Below are positions 8,292 to 18,021 of a stretch of DNA of 64,000 bases, piece by piece. Location: positions 6,634,001-6,698,000 of the forward strand of contig NZ_CP106798.1 of assembly GCF_025642155.1 (NCBI RefSeq), given 5' to 3'. This DNA is from Streptomyces sp. HUAS 15-9. Its GTDB lineage: Bacteria; Actinomycetota; Actinomycetes; Streptomycetales; Streptomycetaceae. Position 1 is the stretch's first letter; the number at the start of each line of letters is the position of its first letter. The position numbers and the translations under genes are program-made. Under the pieces are notes generated by a model. The model had not been told where the DNA came from. It saw nothing but the letters and a program-made list of their open reading frames with translations, and did not search any database.

Positions 8292-8339
8292 TTTCTCGGC
8301 CACCGAGAAAACGGGCGGGTTTTCTCGGCGGCCGAGAAT
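8292..8339. promoter_or_regulatory. Paired 19-bp palindromes, copies 2 and 3 (operator pair)
   Basis: TTTCTC-GGCCACC-GAGAAA at 8292-8310 (arms extend to 8 bp) and TTTCTC-GGCGGCC-GAGAAT at 8321-8339. The two start points are 29 bp apart. The second copy begins 47 bp before the TTGACG -35 box at 8368. The same geometry recurs at 26876/26905. Confidence 0.88.
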
Positions 8340-8367
8340 GCGCAGGTGGCGGGCGGTCAATAAATGA

Positions 8368-8398
8368 TTGACGGATGGTCGGGACGTCTTGTTACGCT
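8368..8398 (+). promoter_or_regulatory. Promoter of the FAD-enzyme/PKS operon
   Basis: TTGACG at 8368-8373 and TTACGC/TACGCT at 8392-8398. The intervening GGACGTCTTG block and the -10 region match the promoter at 26951-26981 almost base for base, which marks both as real, co-regulated promoters. The GTG start follows about 50 bp later. Confidence 0.75.
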
Positions 8399-8449
8399 AC
8401 TCGTGCCGGATTTTCATCCGGAGATCTTTGTTGGTGGACGGGGGCTTTC

Positions 8450-9814
8450 GTGTATGACGTCATTGTTGTAGGCGGGCGAATATCCGGCGCATCCACGGCT
8501 CTGCTGCTGGCGCGGCGCGGCCACCGGGTGCTGCTGGTCGACCGGGCGCGTTTTCCGAGCCCGACGTCGTCGTCCACGAATCTCATCCATCCACCGGGCG
8601 TCCAGCGGCTCACGCAATGGGGCGTCCTGGACCGGCTGGGCGGCCACGCGATTCCGCGGATCAGCCGTTACCGTCTGGAGAGCGGACCGGTCCGGCTCGA
8701 GGCCCAGCTGCCCGCCGTCGAGGACGTGGACTACGCGCTGTCGCCGCCTCGCGTCGAGCTGGACGAGGCACTGGTGCGCTGCGCTGCCGACGCCGGCGCC
8801 GAAGTGCGCGAGGAGACCTCCGTCCAGGAGTTGCTGCGCGACGCCGACGGCACCGTCGTCGGTGTCGTGGGCACCGCCAAGGGCTCGGGCCGCTTCCAGG
8901 AGAAGGCAACCGTCGTCATCGGCGCCGACGGCAAGAACTCCAAGGTGGCCCGGCTGACCGGCGCCGACCTGTACCGCGCGGAACCGGTGCTGAGCAAGAG
9001 CCTGTGGACGTACTGGGAGGGGCTGCCGCAGACCTCGCTCGTCCGCACCTACCGCAAGAACCGCCGGCATCCCTTCACCTGGCCCACCCACGACGGGCTG
9101 TCCATCGTCGGAGTGGCCTGGCCCACGGCGGACTTCCCCTCACCGGGCAGCGACGAGGCGACCGACCGGACGGTCATCGCCGCCCTGGCCGACGTCGACC
9201 CGGAGCTCGCCGAAGAGGTCCGGGCGGGCCGGCGGGCCGGTCGCTGGCTCACCGGTTCCGTCCCCAACTTCCTGCGCACTCCGCACGGTCCGGGCTGGGC
9301 CCTCGTGGGGGACGCCTCCGCCACCCGGGACCCGATCACCGCGTCCGGCATCACCCATGCCGTGCTGGGTGCCGAACTCCTCGCGGACGCCGTGCACCGG
9401 GGCCTGTCGGGCGGCCGTGGCATGGACCTGGAGCTGGCGTCGTACGCCCGAGCCCGGGACGCGCTCGTAGGGGACCACTACGACTACACCCGGGACTACG
9501 CGCGCATCCTCGACCACACGCCGGAGGAGCGGGCGCTCATCGAGGCGATGAGCCGCAGCCCCTGGCACGCGCGCGGCATGATCGGCTTGTTCGCCACGGT
9601 CGTTCCGCCGACCGAGTTCTACTCCCGTCGTACCTTCCGCGAACTGTTCGACTTCCTCGACGAGGGCGGACTCCCGCCGAAGATCCGCATGTTGCGCTGG
9701 CTGCTGCACGCCGTCCCCGGCCGGCCGGAGGCCACGGCCCGGCTCGCCGACCGGCTGCTGGCGGCCCGGCTCGGCCTGATGGGTGAGCTCCTCCTGCGCA
9801 GCACGGCCGTCTGA
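8450..9814 (+). CDS. FAD-dependent oxidoreductase (geranylgeranyl-reductase/aromatic-hydroxylase fold)
   Basis: This 454-aa protein starts at GTG 8450 (VYDVIVVGG) after a GGACGGGGG-like ribosome site. It contains the Rossmann dinucleotide motif GGRISGASTALL at residues about 8-19, VIGADGKNSKVARL (the DG motif for FAD and cofactor) and GWALVGDASATRDPITASG (the GD motif contacting FAD ribityl). This is the layout of group A flavin monooxygenases, geranylgeranyl reductases and flavin halogenases. I see no Trp-x-Trp-x-Ile halogenase motif. It opens the PKS operon and probably oxidises or reduces the polyketide chain. Substrate unknown. Confidence 0.85.
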   Translation: MYDVIVVGGRISGASTALLLARRGHRVLLVDRARFPSPTSSSTNLIHPPGVQRLTQWGVLDRLGGHAIPRISRYRLESGPVRLEAQLPAVEDVDYALSPPRVELDEALVRCAADAGAEVREETSVQELLRDADGTVVGVVGTAKGSGRFQEKATVVIGADGKNSKVARLTGADLYRAEPVLSKSLWTYWEGLPQTSLVRTYRKNRRHPFTWPTHDGLSIVGVAWPTADFPSPGSDEATDRTVIAALADVDPELAEEVRAGRRAGRWLTGSVPNFLRTPHGPGWALVGDASATRDPITASGITHAVLGAELLADAVHRGLSGGRGMDLELASYARARDALVGDHYDYTRDYARILDHTPEERALIEAMSRSPWHARGMIGLFATVVPPTEFYSRRTFRELFDFLDEGGLPPKIRMLRWLLHAVPGRPEATARLADRLLAARLGLMGELLLRSTAV

Positions 9815-9934
9815 GCCGCGCCCAAGTACGACCCGGCCCTTTTCTGCCCCTCGACGACACGCACGCGCACCGACGCCGTTGTGCGGCTGCTCGGGGCACA
9901 GCCTCGTGACACCTCGTTCTGGAGGACTCTCACC

Positions 9935-11761
9935 ATGACCGGTACGCAGCAGTACGCGGGTCCCGTTCTTCTCTTCCCCGGCCAGGGCGGCTTCGACGGT
10001 GCCGCGCTGAGCCGCGCGGCCGACGGCTACCCGCAGGTGCGGGCCGTCTTCGAACAGATCGACACCGTGACCCGGCAGTTCCACGGCCGGGACCTGTCCC
10101 CGGCTCTGTTCCGCGACACCCCCGTGGAACTGACCGAACTGCTGAAGGACGAGCCCTGGGTGTCCCAGCTCGCCATCTACGGGGCCTCTCTGGCGGCCCA
10201 CCGTGTGCTGACCGAGCACGGCGTACGGCCGTCCGCCCTGGTCGGCCACAGCCTCGGCGAGATCACGGCGCTGGTGGCGGCGGGCGGCTACTCCGTCGAG
10301 GACGGCGCCCGGATCGTACTGCGCCGCACCGCCGCCATCGCCGGGCGGGACGGAGGCACCGGAGCGATGGTCGCACTCGCCGTCTCACCCTCCCGCGCCC
10401 GGCACCTGATCGGACTCGTGGACAGCGAGCGCCTCGCCGTCGCCACCGAGAACCATGCCGCGCAGACCGTGCTGAGCGGTGCTCGCGAGGCCATCGACCA
10501 GGTCAAGGCCATCGCCGAGCAGCTCAGGATCGGCTGCGCCGAACTGGACGCCGCGTTCGCGTTCCACAACCCTTCGCTCGCCTCCGTCGCACCCGACTTC
10601 GCCGCGGCCGTACGGGACCTGCCGCGCGGCACGCTGAGCGTGCCCGTGTACTCGCCGATCCTGCAGCGCTTCTACGACCGGGGTGAGAGCCTCGGCGACC
10701 GGCTCGCCGACCACTTCACCCTGCCCGTGCGGTTCTCCTCGGCCATCGCCTTCCTCCACGAGCACGGTGCGCGCACCTTCGTGGAGGCCGGCGGACGCGC
10801 CGCCCTCACCTCGCTGGTGCCCAAGATCCTGGGCGCCCCCGACGACCTCACCGCACTGTCCACGCTGTCCGTGGGCCGCGGCAACACCCTGCGGCTGCCC
10901 GACACACTGGCCGAGCTCCAGCGGGCGGGCCTGGCGGCCGGCGACGGACTGGAGTCCCTGCGCCAGTACCTGGCGCCCGAGCTGACCGCCGCCGAGTTCT
11001 CCACCTTCTGGACCACCACCGGCCACGAGATCACCGCGCTGGTGAACCAGCGGCTGTCGGACTTCCGTACCGCGCCGCAGGACGACGCGGTCGGCACGGC
11101 GGACACGGGCGCTGCGGAGCCGGGTGCCGACGGCGTGCCGGGTGCGGCTGTGGTCGGTGTGCCGGGGCGGGACGAGGTGTTCGTGACGGTGCGGGGGTTG
11201 TACGCGCGTGCGTTGGAGTACCCGGAGGAGGTGTTCACGCCGGGTGTGCTGCTGGAGGCCGAGTTGGGGGTGGACTCGGTGAAGCAGGTGGAGTTGTTGT
11301 CGCGGGCGTCGGAGCACTTCGGGCTGCCGGCGCGGGGTGCGGACTTCCGGCTGGCGGACTTCGAGACGCTCGACAAGATCGCCGACCTCATCCACCACGA
11401 ACTCGGCGCCCTGCGCGGTGCCGTGGGTGCCGAGCGGCCGGACGCCGGTGCCGAGGGCGTGCCGGGTGCGGCTGTGGTCGGTGTGCCGGGGCGGGACGAG
11501 GTGTTCGTGACGGTGCGGGGGTTGTACGCGCGTGCGTTGGAGTACCCGGAGGAGGTGTTCACGCCGGGTGTGCTGCTGGAGGCCGAGTTGGGGGTGGACT
11601 CGGTGAAGCAGGTGGAGTTGTTGTCGCGGGCGTCGGAGCACTTCGGGCTGCCGGCGCGGGGTGCGGACTTCCGGCTGGCGGACTTCGAGACGCTCGACAA
11701 GATCGCCGACCTCATCCACCACGAACTGAGCGGCCATCGGCTCCAGGGCGCATCGGCGTGA
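9935..11761 (+). CDS. PKS protein: acyltransferase with two tandem ACPs (AT-ACP-ACP)
   Basis: This 608-aa protein starts at ATG 9935 after GGAGG at 9921-9925. Residues 8-330 form an AT: FPGQGG, then GHSLGE with nucleophile Ser106, and FAFHNPSL near the second catalytic position. Two ACPs follow, at about 400-490 and 508-598, each with GVDSVKQVELL, where the Ser carries phosphopantetheine. The ACPs are identical in DNA (272-bp repeats). Tandem ACPs and DSVKQVE-type ACPs recall PUFA-synthase subunits (PfaA/PfaB). It probably loads malonyl units for the KS-bearing partner encoded next, and perhaps in trans for the AT-less module at 33.5 kb. Confidence 0.88.
   Translation: MTGTQQYAGPVLLFPGQGGFDGAALSRAADGYPQVRAVFEQIDTVTRQFHGRDLSPALFRDTPVELTELLKDEPWVSQLAIYGASLAAHRVLTEHGVRPSALVGHSLGEITALVAAGGYSVEDGARIVLRRTAAIAGRDGGTGAMVALAVSPSRARHLIGLVDSERLAVATENHAAQTVLSGAREAIDQVKAIAEQLRIGCAELDAAFAFHNPSLASVAPDFAAAVRDLPRGTLSVPVYSPILQRFYDRGESLGDRLADHFTLPVRFSSAIAFLHEHGARTFVEAGGRAALTSLVPKILGAPDDLTALSTLSVGRGNTLRLPDTLAELQRAGLAAGDGLESLRQYLAPELTAAEFSTFWTTTGHEITALVNQRLSDFRTAPQDDAVGTADTGAAEPGADGVPGAAVVGVPGRDEVFVTVRGLYARALEYPEEVFTPGVLLEAELGVDSVKQVELLSRASEHFGLPARGADFRLADFETLDKIADLIHHELGALRGAVGAERPDAGAEGVPGAAVVGVPGRDEVFVTVRGLYARALEYPEEVFTPGVLLEAELGVDSVKQVELLSRASEHFGLPARGADFRLADFETLDKIADLIHHELSGHRLQGASA
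11132..11727 (+). repeat. Two identical 272-bp direct repeats encoding the tandem ACPs
   Basis: 11132-11403 and 11456-11727 read as identical over 272 bp, offset 324 bp (108 codons). The repeats use TTG, GTG and GGG codons far more than the flanking AT sequence. They look like a recently duplicated or gene-converted block with its own compositional history. Such perfect repeats are also prone to misassembly and to copy-number change. Confidence 0.92.
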
Positions 11762-11787
11762 GCGGGCGGACCGGAGGAACGACGTCC

Positions 11788-14700
11788 ATGAAGGACCTGA
11801 CCGGCAAGATCGCACTCGTCACGGGCGGCGCCCGCAATGTGGGCAAGGCCATCGCGGCCACCCTCGCCGACCATGGCGCCCACGTCCTCGTCAACTACTT
11901 CCACTCGCACGAGCAGGCCAAGGAGACGCAGCGCGAACTGCGCGCCCGCGGCGCCCAGGTGGACCTGCTCCGCGCCTCCGTGGCCCGCCCCGAGCAGGTC
12001 GACCGGATGTTCGCCGAGATCGATGAGCGGTTCGGGCGGCTCGACATCCTCGTCAACAACGCGGCCGACGGCGCGCTCGTCCCCGGCCCCGAGGTCACCG
12101 ACGCCCATCTGGACAAGGCCCTCGACACCAACCTCAAGGGCGGCCTGCGCTGCGCCCGGGCGGCCGCCCCGCTGATGCGACGGGCCGGCGGCGGTTCCAT
12201 CGTGAACATATCCGCCCTCGGCGGCTCACAGCTCGTCATGGCGAACTACCTGGCCTGCGCACCCGCGAAGGCCGCGGTCGAGGCTGCCGCCCGCTACCTG
12301 GCCGTCGAGTTCGCGCCCTTCGGCATCCGGGTGAACACCGCTTCGGCGGCGATGCTGGTCAGCGAGGTCGCCGACGCCTTCCCCGACGCCGAGGCGATGC
12401 AGGCAGCCGTCGCGGCGAGCACACCGCTCGGACGCCTGGGCACGCCCGAGGAGTTCGGCGAGCTCGTCGCCTTCCTCGCCTCCGACCGGGCCCGCTGGAT
12501 CACCGGCCAGGTGGTCCTGGCCGACGGGGGCCTGTCCCTGGGCGCACCGCTGCTGTCGCCGCCCGCGACCGCACCTGCCGATCTTGTGGCGCCGGAGGCG
12601 GTCAGCGCCGGGATCGCCGGCACGGGTGCGGGGGCTACGGCCATGGGGGCGACGGTGCAGGCTGCGCCGCCCGCGACCGCACCTGCCGCCCCTGTGGCGC
12701 CGGAGGCAGTCAGCGCCGACACCGCCCGCACGGGCGCGGCGGCTACGGTCGTCGGGGCGACGGCGGCTGCGGCCACGCGGGCCGCGGAGAGGGTGGAGGC
12801 TGCGCCGCCTGCGACCGCATCCGCCGCGTCGCTGCCCGTCCCCCTCGCCTCGGCGGAGGCGGACGCGGGTAGTCCCGAGGATGACGAGATCGCCGTCGTC
12901 GGCATGGGGCTCGTCGTCAGTGGTGCCGACAGTCCCGAGGCGTTCTGGCGCCTGCGCACCACCGGCCGTGAGCTGTTCATCGAGGTGCCCGAGGACCGGT
13001 GGGACCGGGCCCGGTTCTCGTCGCCCGATCGGTCCGCCGAGGACAAGTCCTACCAGGACACCTGCGTGTTCATCACGGACTTCGAGCCGGGCCGCGCCGT
13101 ACTCGACGGGCTGTCCCAGTCACCGGACGAGACCGAGCTGACCACCCTGTGGCTGCGGCACTCGCTGGTCCAGGCCCTGGACGGGGTGCGCGTCGGCGAC
13201 ACCGACCGCTTCTCCTTCCACGTGGGCTACACCGCCGACGGCAGCCAGCACCTGGAGGAGGCGGGCGTCCTGCACGCCGTCCGGCATCTCACCGCGGACA
13301 TCGCCGCCGGCCCGGACTTCACGCAGGAGGCACGCGCCCGCATCGTCGGCCGCGTCGACAAGGTCCTGTCCGGCCGCTACCACCGGGGTGCCACCGACGC
13401 GCCGCGGTTCCTGCCGCACCAGGTGGGCCGTACCGCGATGGCGGGCATCCTGCCGGACGACACCCAGCTCCAGATGGTCGACACGGCCTGCTCCTCCTCG
13501 CTGTACGCCATCGACATCGGCATCAAGGGCCTGCTGATGGGCAAGCAGGACATCGCGGTGTGCGGCGGCGCCTTCGCGCTGGCTCCCCGCGGGACCGTGC
13601 TGTTCTCCAAGCTCAAGGGCCTGTCCCAGCGGGGCGCGGTGCACGCGCTGGACGCCGAGGCGGACGGCGTGATCTTCGCCGACGGCGCCGGTGTCGTCGT
13701 ACTGAAGCGGCTCAGCCGGGCCAGGGCCGACGGGGACCGCGTGCTGGGCGTGCTCAAGGCGTTCGGGTCCTCCTCGGACGGCAAGGGCAAGGCGATCTAC
13801 GCACCCAGCTCCACCGGGCAGAACCTGGCCGTGGAGCGGGCCCTTGCGGCCGGCGGTCTCGACGGGGCCGAGGTCGACTGGATCAACGCCCACGCCACCG
13901 GAACCCCGGCTGGTGACCTCGCGGAGTTCACCACGCTCCGGGAGCACTACGGCAACACCCGCTCCACCGCCGTCACCTCCAACAAGTCGCTGATCGGACA
14001 CACCGGTTGGGCCGCGGGAGTGGTCTCGCTCATCGAGTCGGTCCTCGCGCTGCAGGGGGAGACCATCCCCGGCCAGTACCGGTTCTCCTCCGCCCCCAAG
14101 ACGTTCGAACTGGACCGCACCCGGCTTGAGATCTCCGGCGGCCCGCGGCCCTGGCCCGCCGTCCCCGGCCGGGCGCGCACGGCGGCGGTCTCCGGCTTCG
14201 GGTTCGGCGGCACCAACGCGCACCTGATCCTCACGGAGGAGACGGAGGAGACGCAGGAGACGCACGAGTCGGAGGGCCTTGACGTCGAGCAGACGGAGCG
14301 TCGTACCGCCGCCGCGGCCCGGGCCGGGACCGACCGCATCGCGGTGGTGGGCTGGTCGGCCAAGCTGCCCGGGGTCGAGGACCGTGACCAGGTCCTGCAG
14401 TGGCTCTCCGGTGACCAGGACATCGAGCGGAGCTTCGGCGAGCAGTATCCGGCGCCGCCGTTCCAGCAGGTGCGGATGCCCCCGGCCACCGTACGGACCA
14501 TCGACCGCTGCCAGTTGATGATCCTGGCCTGCGCCCACGACCTGCGCGACCAGCTGGGCGACTTCTGGCAGCGGCACACCGGGCGCACCGGTGTCGTCGT
14601 CGGCCACATGGGTCCCACCCGCGCCGCCATGCTCTACGCCAACCGCTGCTACCTCGACGACATCGAGCACGCCCTGCGCCAGGACCCCGAACTCGCCGGC

Positions 14701-17700
14701 ACCCCGCAGCTCACGCCGCTGCTGGAGGGGCTGCGTGAACGGGTCCGCTCCCTGGTTCCGCCGTCGACCGAGGACTCCTTCCCGGGGATGATGCCCAACA
14801 TCATCTCGGCCCGCGTCGCCAACTACTTCGACCTCAAGGGCCCGAACATCACCGTGGACGCGGGACTCGCCTCCACCGTGACGGCGTTCGCGACGGCCGT
14901 CCGCTATCTGCGCGGCGGCGAGCTGGACTTCGTGCTCGCGGGCGGCATCAACGGCAACAGCCTGCCCGAACTCCAGGGTCTGCTCAGCGATGTCTTCGAG
15001 GAGCCGGTGGAACCGGCCGAGGGCGCCTTCCTGTTCGGGCTCACCACGGAGCGCGCCGCCAGGGAGGCCGGACTGCGCATCCTCGGCATCGTCGACGAGG
15101 CCGATGTACGCGGCGCCGGTGCCGGTGAGACGGCACCGAATGTCCTCGACTGCGGCTCGCGCGGCGGTTACGGCCACTACCTCGGCGCCGCGGGCGGGCC
15201 GCAGATCCTGCGCGCCCTCCAGCGGACCGGCACCACCACCCGCATCCACTGCCGGGAGAACGGCCACGACATGGCCACCCATCTCGTCGTCTTTGCCGGA
15301 GACGCGGTGCGGGACCCGCAGGGCCCCGGCCCCGTGCAGACCGAGGCCGTGAGCAATGCCGTGACCGAGGCTGCGACCAACGCCCCGACCACTGCCTCCG
15401 CCGACCTGGTCGAGCGGTACGCCGTCACACTCACCCCGGCACCCGCGGCACCCCGCGGCCCGGTGCCCGCGGCGGTGCCCGACGGTGCGCTGATCCTCAC
15501 CGACCGGCCCGACCTCGCCGAGCGCCTCGCCCGACGGGCCCGGGACTGCACGGTGTTCAGCACCACGCCCGTCACGGGCGAGCGGCCCGCGGTACGGCAG
15601 GTGACGAGCGACCCCGAGAGCGTGCGCGCGGCCCTGGACTCGCTGGGCCGCCCGGTACGCCATGTCCTCCTGGTCACCGACCTGATCGCGTCCGCGCCGC
15701 CGCGCACCGCGCTCACCGCGGACCACCTCGGTCTGACCGCCCTGCACGACCTGGCCTTCCTCGTCGTACAGCAGCGCTACGCCGACCTCGGCGAGTCGCC
15801 GGCCTCCGTGGTGTTCGCCCTGCTCGGCGCCGAGCCGCAGGGCACCGCCCACCCGCTCGCCGGACTTTTCACCGGCCTGCTGAAGTGCGTGCGCCTGGAA
15901 CGCCCCGACGCCGACTGCTTCGCCCTGCTGACCGCCACCGGCGACCCGGACGCCGCGGCGGAGCTGATCGCGGCCGAACGCGCCTGCGAGCGCCCCTTCC
16001 CGGTCGTCCACCGCGACGGGGAACAGCGCCGGGTGCCCACCCTCACCGCACGGCCGGCCACCACTGCGGACCGCCCGGCCCCGCTGGACCGGGAGTCCGT
16101 GGTGGTCGCCCTCGGCGGGGCCCGCGGCATCACCGCCGAACTCCTCACGGCGGTCGCCGAGCGGTACGGCAGCCGTATCTACGCGCTGGGCAGCAACCCG
16201 GTCGACAGCTACCCGGCCGCTGCCTTCGAGGGCACGGACGAGGAGTTCGCGGCCACCCGGGCCCGGTACATCCGCGAGCAGCTCACGGCCGGCGGCCGCA
16301 CCGTCGCCGAGATCAACAGGAGCTTCGACCGCATGGCCGACGCGCGAGCCGCCCGGCGGAACCTGGACCGTATGGCCCGGCACAGTGGTGCGGGGCGGGT
16401 GACGTACCTGCACTGCGACGCGCGGGAAGAGGAGTCGGTGCGCCGTGCCCTCGACACCGTCCACGCCGCGCACGGCCGGATCGATCTGCTCGTCAACGCG
16501 CCCGGCCTGAACCGCTCGGCGCTGATCCAGGACAAGGACTTCGACGAGTTCCGGCGCATCCGTGACCTCAAGCTGGTCGCGCATCGCCACCTGCACCGCG
16601 CGCTCGCCGGACGTCCGCCGCGCCTGTGGTGCGACTTCGGGTCCCTGCTGGGCTACTTCGGGCAGCGCGGCGAGCCGGACTACGCGTCCGGCAACGACTA
16701 CCTGGCCACAGCCGCCGCCTACGCCGCCAAGGCGACCGGCAGCGACGAGTTCGTCATCGGCTGGACCCTCTGGGACGAGGTCGGGATGGGCGCCGACGAG
16801 CTGACCCGCGAGTACTTCAAGCGGGCGGGCTCCTACAGCCACATGCCGGTCGCCGAGGGCATCCGGCACTTCCTGGCCGAACTGGGCACCGCCGACCGCA
16901 CCCCCTCGCTCGTGCACATGGGGGCGGCGGAACGGGCCACGGTGGAGTCGTTCTACCCCGGTTATCTCGCCGTGGGGCAACCGGCGGTCGCCGCCGCACT
17001 GCAGTCCCCGGCCGCCCCCACCGCCCCCGCCCGTGGCCGGTTCTATCTGCGCCGTACGACGCCGCCGGACACCGGCGACCGCGACGGCACCCTGAGCTTC
17101 GAGTGCCCCTTCGACCTGGACACCGACGGCTACCTCACCGGGCACCTGGTGCGCGGAGTACCCACGCTGCCCGGCACCTTCGTCACCGAGATCGCGGCCG
17201 AGGCCGCCCTCGCCCTCGTACCGGACGGCTGCGTGGTCGCCTTCGAGGATCTGCGCTTCCTGCACTTCCTCCAGGTCCGGGAGGGCGTCTCGCAGGCGCC
17301 CAAGCGGATCACGGCCCGCATCACCGACCGGGTCGGCGACCTGACCACCGTGGAGGTCTCCGTCACCCATGATGTGATCGCCCCGTCCGGAGTGCTGCTG
17401 GTGTCGGACAAACCGCACTTCACCGTGCGGGTCCTGGTCGCCGGCGCCTTCCCCACGGCGCCCAAGTGGCAGCGGTGGGACGACGAGGACGAGCAGCCCG
17501 TCGTGGACCCGTACCACGTGCCGTCGGCTCCGGTCCTGCTGAGCGGGCCCTTCCGGGCCACCACCGACACCCGGCGCCACCGGCTGGGCGCCCGTTCGGT
17601 GTTCCGGCCGGAGCTGGACCCGGCCACCGGCCCCTGGCGGCAGTTCCTGATGCCGACCGTGCTGCTGGACGCCCTGGCGCGGACCGGGGTGCTGGACCCG

Positions 17701-18021
17701 GTGGACGGGCTCGTCCCGGTCGCCGCCCCGCTGTCCGTCCGCCGCATCGATCTGTACCAGAGCGCCAACGACCTGGAACTGGCGCAGACCCACGGAGCGC
17801 TGGACCTGTACGTCACCCAGCCCGGGTTCTCGGCCGCGCCCCGGTCCGGCAACCGGTTCGTCGCCGTCGCCCCCGGCGGGCACGTCGTCGCCCAGATGAA
17901 GGACCTGGACGCCACCGTGATCGGGTACCTCGACCCGGACACCGGCGAGGTGCGTCCGCCCGCGCAGGGGCCGGCCGGGAACGCACCGGGGTCGGCAGGG
18001 ACAAGGGGGCGTACCGCATGA
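11788..18021 (+). CDS. Iterative PKS, PUFA-synthase-like: ER(FabL-type)-KS-CLF-KR-DH
   Basis: This 2077-aa protein starts at ATG 11788 after GGAGG at 11773; a GTG at 11758 overlapping the previous stop is possible. Residues 1-255 are an SDR-type enoyl reductase with Tyr154-x6-Lys161, the FabL/FabI spacing, followed by KAAVEAAARYLAVEFAP as in FabL. An Ala/Pro-rich linker with a 108-bp imperfect repeat leads to a complete KS (about 365-790; Cys568 in DTACSSS, then HATGT and NKSLIGHTG). A CLF at about 850-1130 has Leu1027 in place of Cys. A KR (about 1330-1700) shows GGARGIT and a Ser/Tyr site (DYASGN). A hotdog DH follows (GHLVRGVPTLPGT). It builds a reduced or polyunsaturated acyl chain with the AT-ACP-ACP partner. 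Confidence 0.87.
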   Translation: MKDLTGKIALVTGGARNVGKAIAATLADHGAHVLVNYFHSHEQAKETQRELRARGAQVDLLRASVARPEQVDRMFAEIDERFGRLDILVNNAADGALVPGPEVTDAHLDKALDTNLKGGLRCARAAAPLMRRAGGGSIVNISALGGSQLVMANYLACAPAKAAVEAAARYLAVEFAPFGIRVNTASAAMLVSEVADAFPDAEAMQAAVAASTPLGRLGTPEEFGELVAFLASDRARWITGQVVLADGGLSLGAPLLSPPATAPADLVAPEAVSAGIAGTGAGATAMGATVQAAPPATAPAAPVAPEAVSADTARTGAAATVVGATAAAATRAAERVEAAPPATASAASLPVPLASAEADAGSPEDDEIAVVGMGLVVSGADSPEAFWRLRTTGRELFIEVPEDRWDRARFSSPDRSAEDKSYQDTCVFITDFEPGRAVLDGLSQSPDETELTTLWLRHSLVQALDGVRVGDTDRFSFHVGYTADGSQHLEEAGVLHAVRHLTADIAAGPDFTQEARARIVGRVDKVLSGRYHRGATDAPRFLPHQVGRTAMAGILPDDTQLQMVDTACSSSLYAIDIGIKGLLMGKQDIAVCGGAFALAPRGTVLFSKLKGLSQRGAVHALDAEADGVIFADGAGVVVLKRLSRARADGDRVLGVLKAFGSSSDGKGKAIYAPSSTGQNLAVERALAAGGLDGAEVDWINAHATGTPAGDLAEFTTLREHYGNTRSTAVTSNKSLIGHTGWAAGVVSLIESVLALQGETIPGQYRFSSAPKTFELDRTRLEISGGPRPWPAVPGRARTAAVSGFGFGGTNAHLILTEETEETQETHESEGLDVEQTERRTAAAARAGTDRIAVVGWSAKLPGVEDRDQVLQWLSGDQDIERSFGEQYPAPPFQQVRMPPATVRTIDRCQLMILACAHDLRDQLGDFWQRHTGRTGVVVGHMGPTRAAMLYANRCYLDDIEHALRQDPELAGTPQLTPLLEGLRERVRSLVPPSTEDSFPGMMPNIISARVANYFDLKGPNITVDAGLASTVTAFATAVRYLRGGELDFVLAGGINGNSLPELQGLLSDVFEEPVEPAEGAFLFGLTTERAAREAGLRILGIVDEADVRGAGAGETAPNVLDCGSRGGYGHYLGAAGGPQILRALQRTGTTTRIHCRENGHDMATHLVVFAGDAVRDPQGPGPVQTEAVSNAVTEAATNAPTTASADLVERYAVTLTPAPAAPRGPVPAAVPDGALILTDRPDLAERLARRARDCTVFSTTPVTGERPAVRQVTSDPESVRAALDSLGRPVRHVLLVTDLIASAPPRTALTADHLGLTALHDLAFLVVQQRYADLGESPASVVFALLGAEPQGTAHPLAGLFTGLLKCVRLERPDADCFALLTATGDPDAAAELIAAERACERPFPVVHRDGEQRRVPTLTARPATTADRPAPLDRESVVVALGGARGITAELLTAVAERYGSRIYALGSNPVDSYPAAAFEGTDEEFAATRARYIREQLTAGGRTVAEINRSFDRMADARAARRNLDRMARHSGAGRVTYLHCDAREEESVRRALDTVHAAHGRIDLLVNAPGLNRSALIQDKDFDEFRRIRDLKLVAHRHLHRALAGRPPRLWCDFGSLLGYFGQRGEPDYASGNDYLATAAAYAAKATGSDEFVIGWTLWDEVGMGADELTREYFKRAGSYSHMPVAEGIRHFLAELGTADRTPSLVHMGAAERATVESFYPGYLAVGQPAVAAALQSPAAPTAPARGRFYLRRTTPPDTGDRDGTLSFECPFDLDTDGYLTGHLVRGVPTLPGTFVTEIAAEAALALVPDGCVVAFEDLRFLHFLQVREGVSQAPKRITARITDRVGDLTTVEVSVTHDVIAPSGVLLVSDKPHFTVRVLVAGAFPTAPKWQRWDDEDEQPVVDPYHVPSAPVLLSGPFRATTDTRRHRLGARSVFRPELDPATGPWRQFLMPTVLLDALARTGVLDPVDGLVPVAAPLSVRRIDLYQSANDLELAQTHGALDLYVTQPGFSAAPRSGNRFVAVAPGGHVVAQMKDLDATVIGYLDPDTGEVRPPAQGPAGNAPGSAGTRGRTA

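Noticed and set aside
8235..8339. Reading the TTTCTC...GAGAAA palindromes as terminators or attenuators
   Set aside because: They have short arms, no T-tract, lie upstream of divergent genes, and recur with fixed 28-29-bp spacing at three promoter regions, which fits protein binding.
9140..12108. Long minus-strand frames over the FAD enzyme, AT and ER genes
   Set aside because: They are mirror frames of real genes; the repeated peptides in them only reflect the duplicated ACP DNA.
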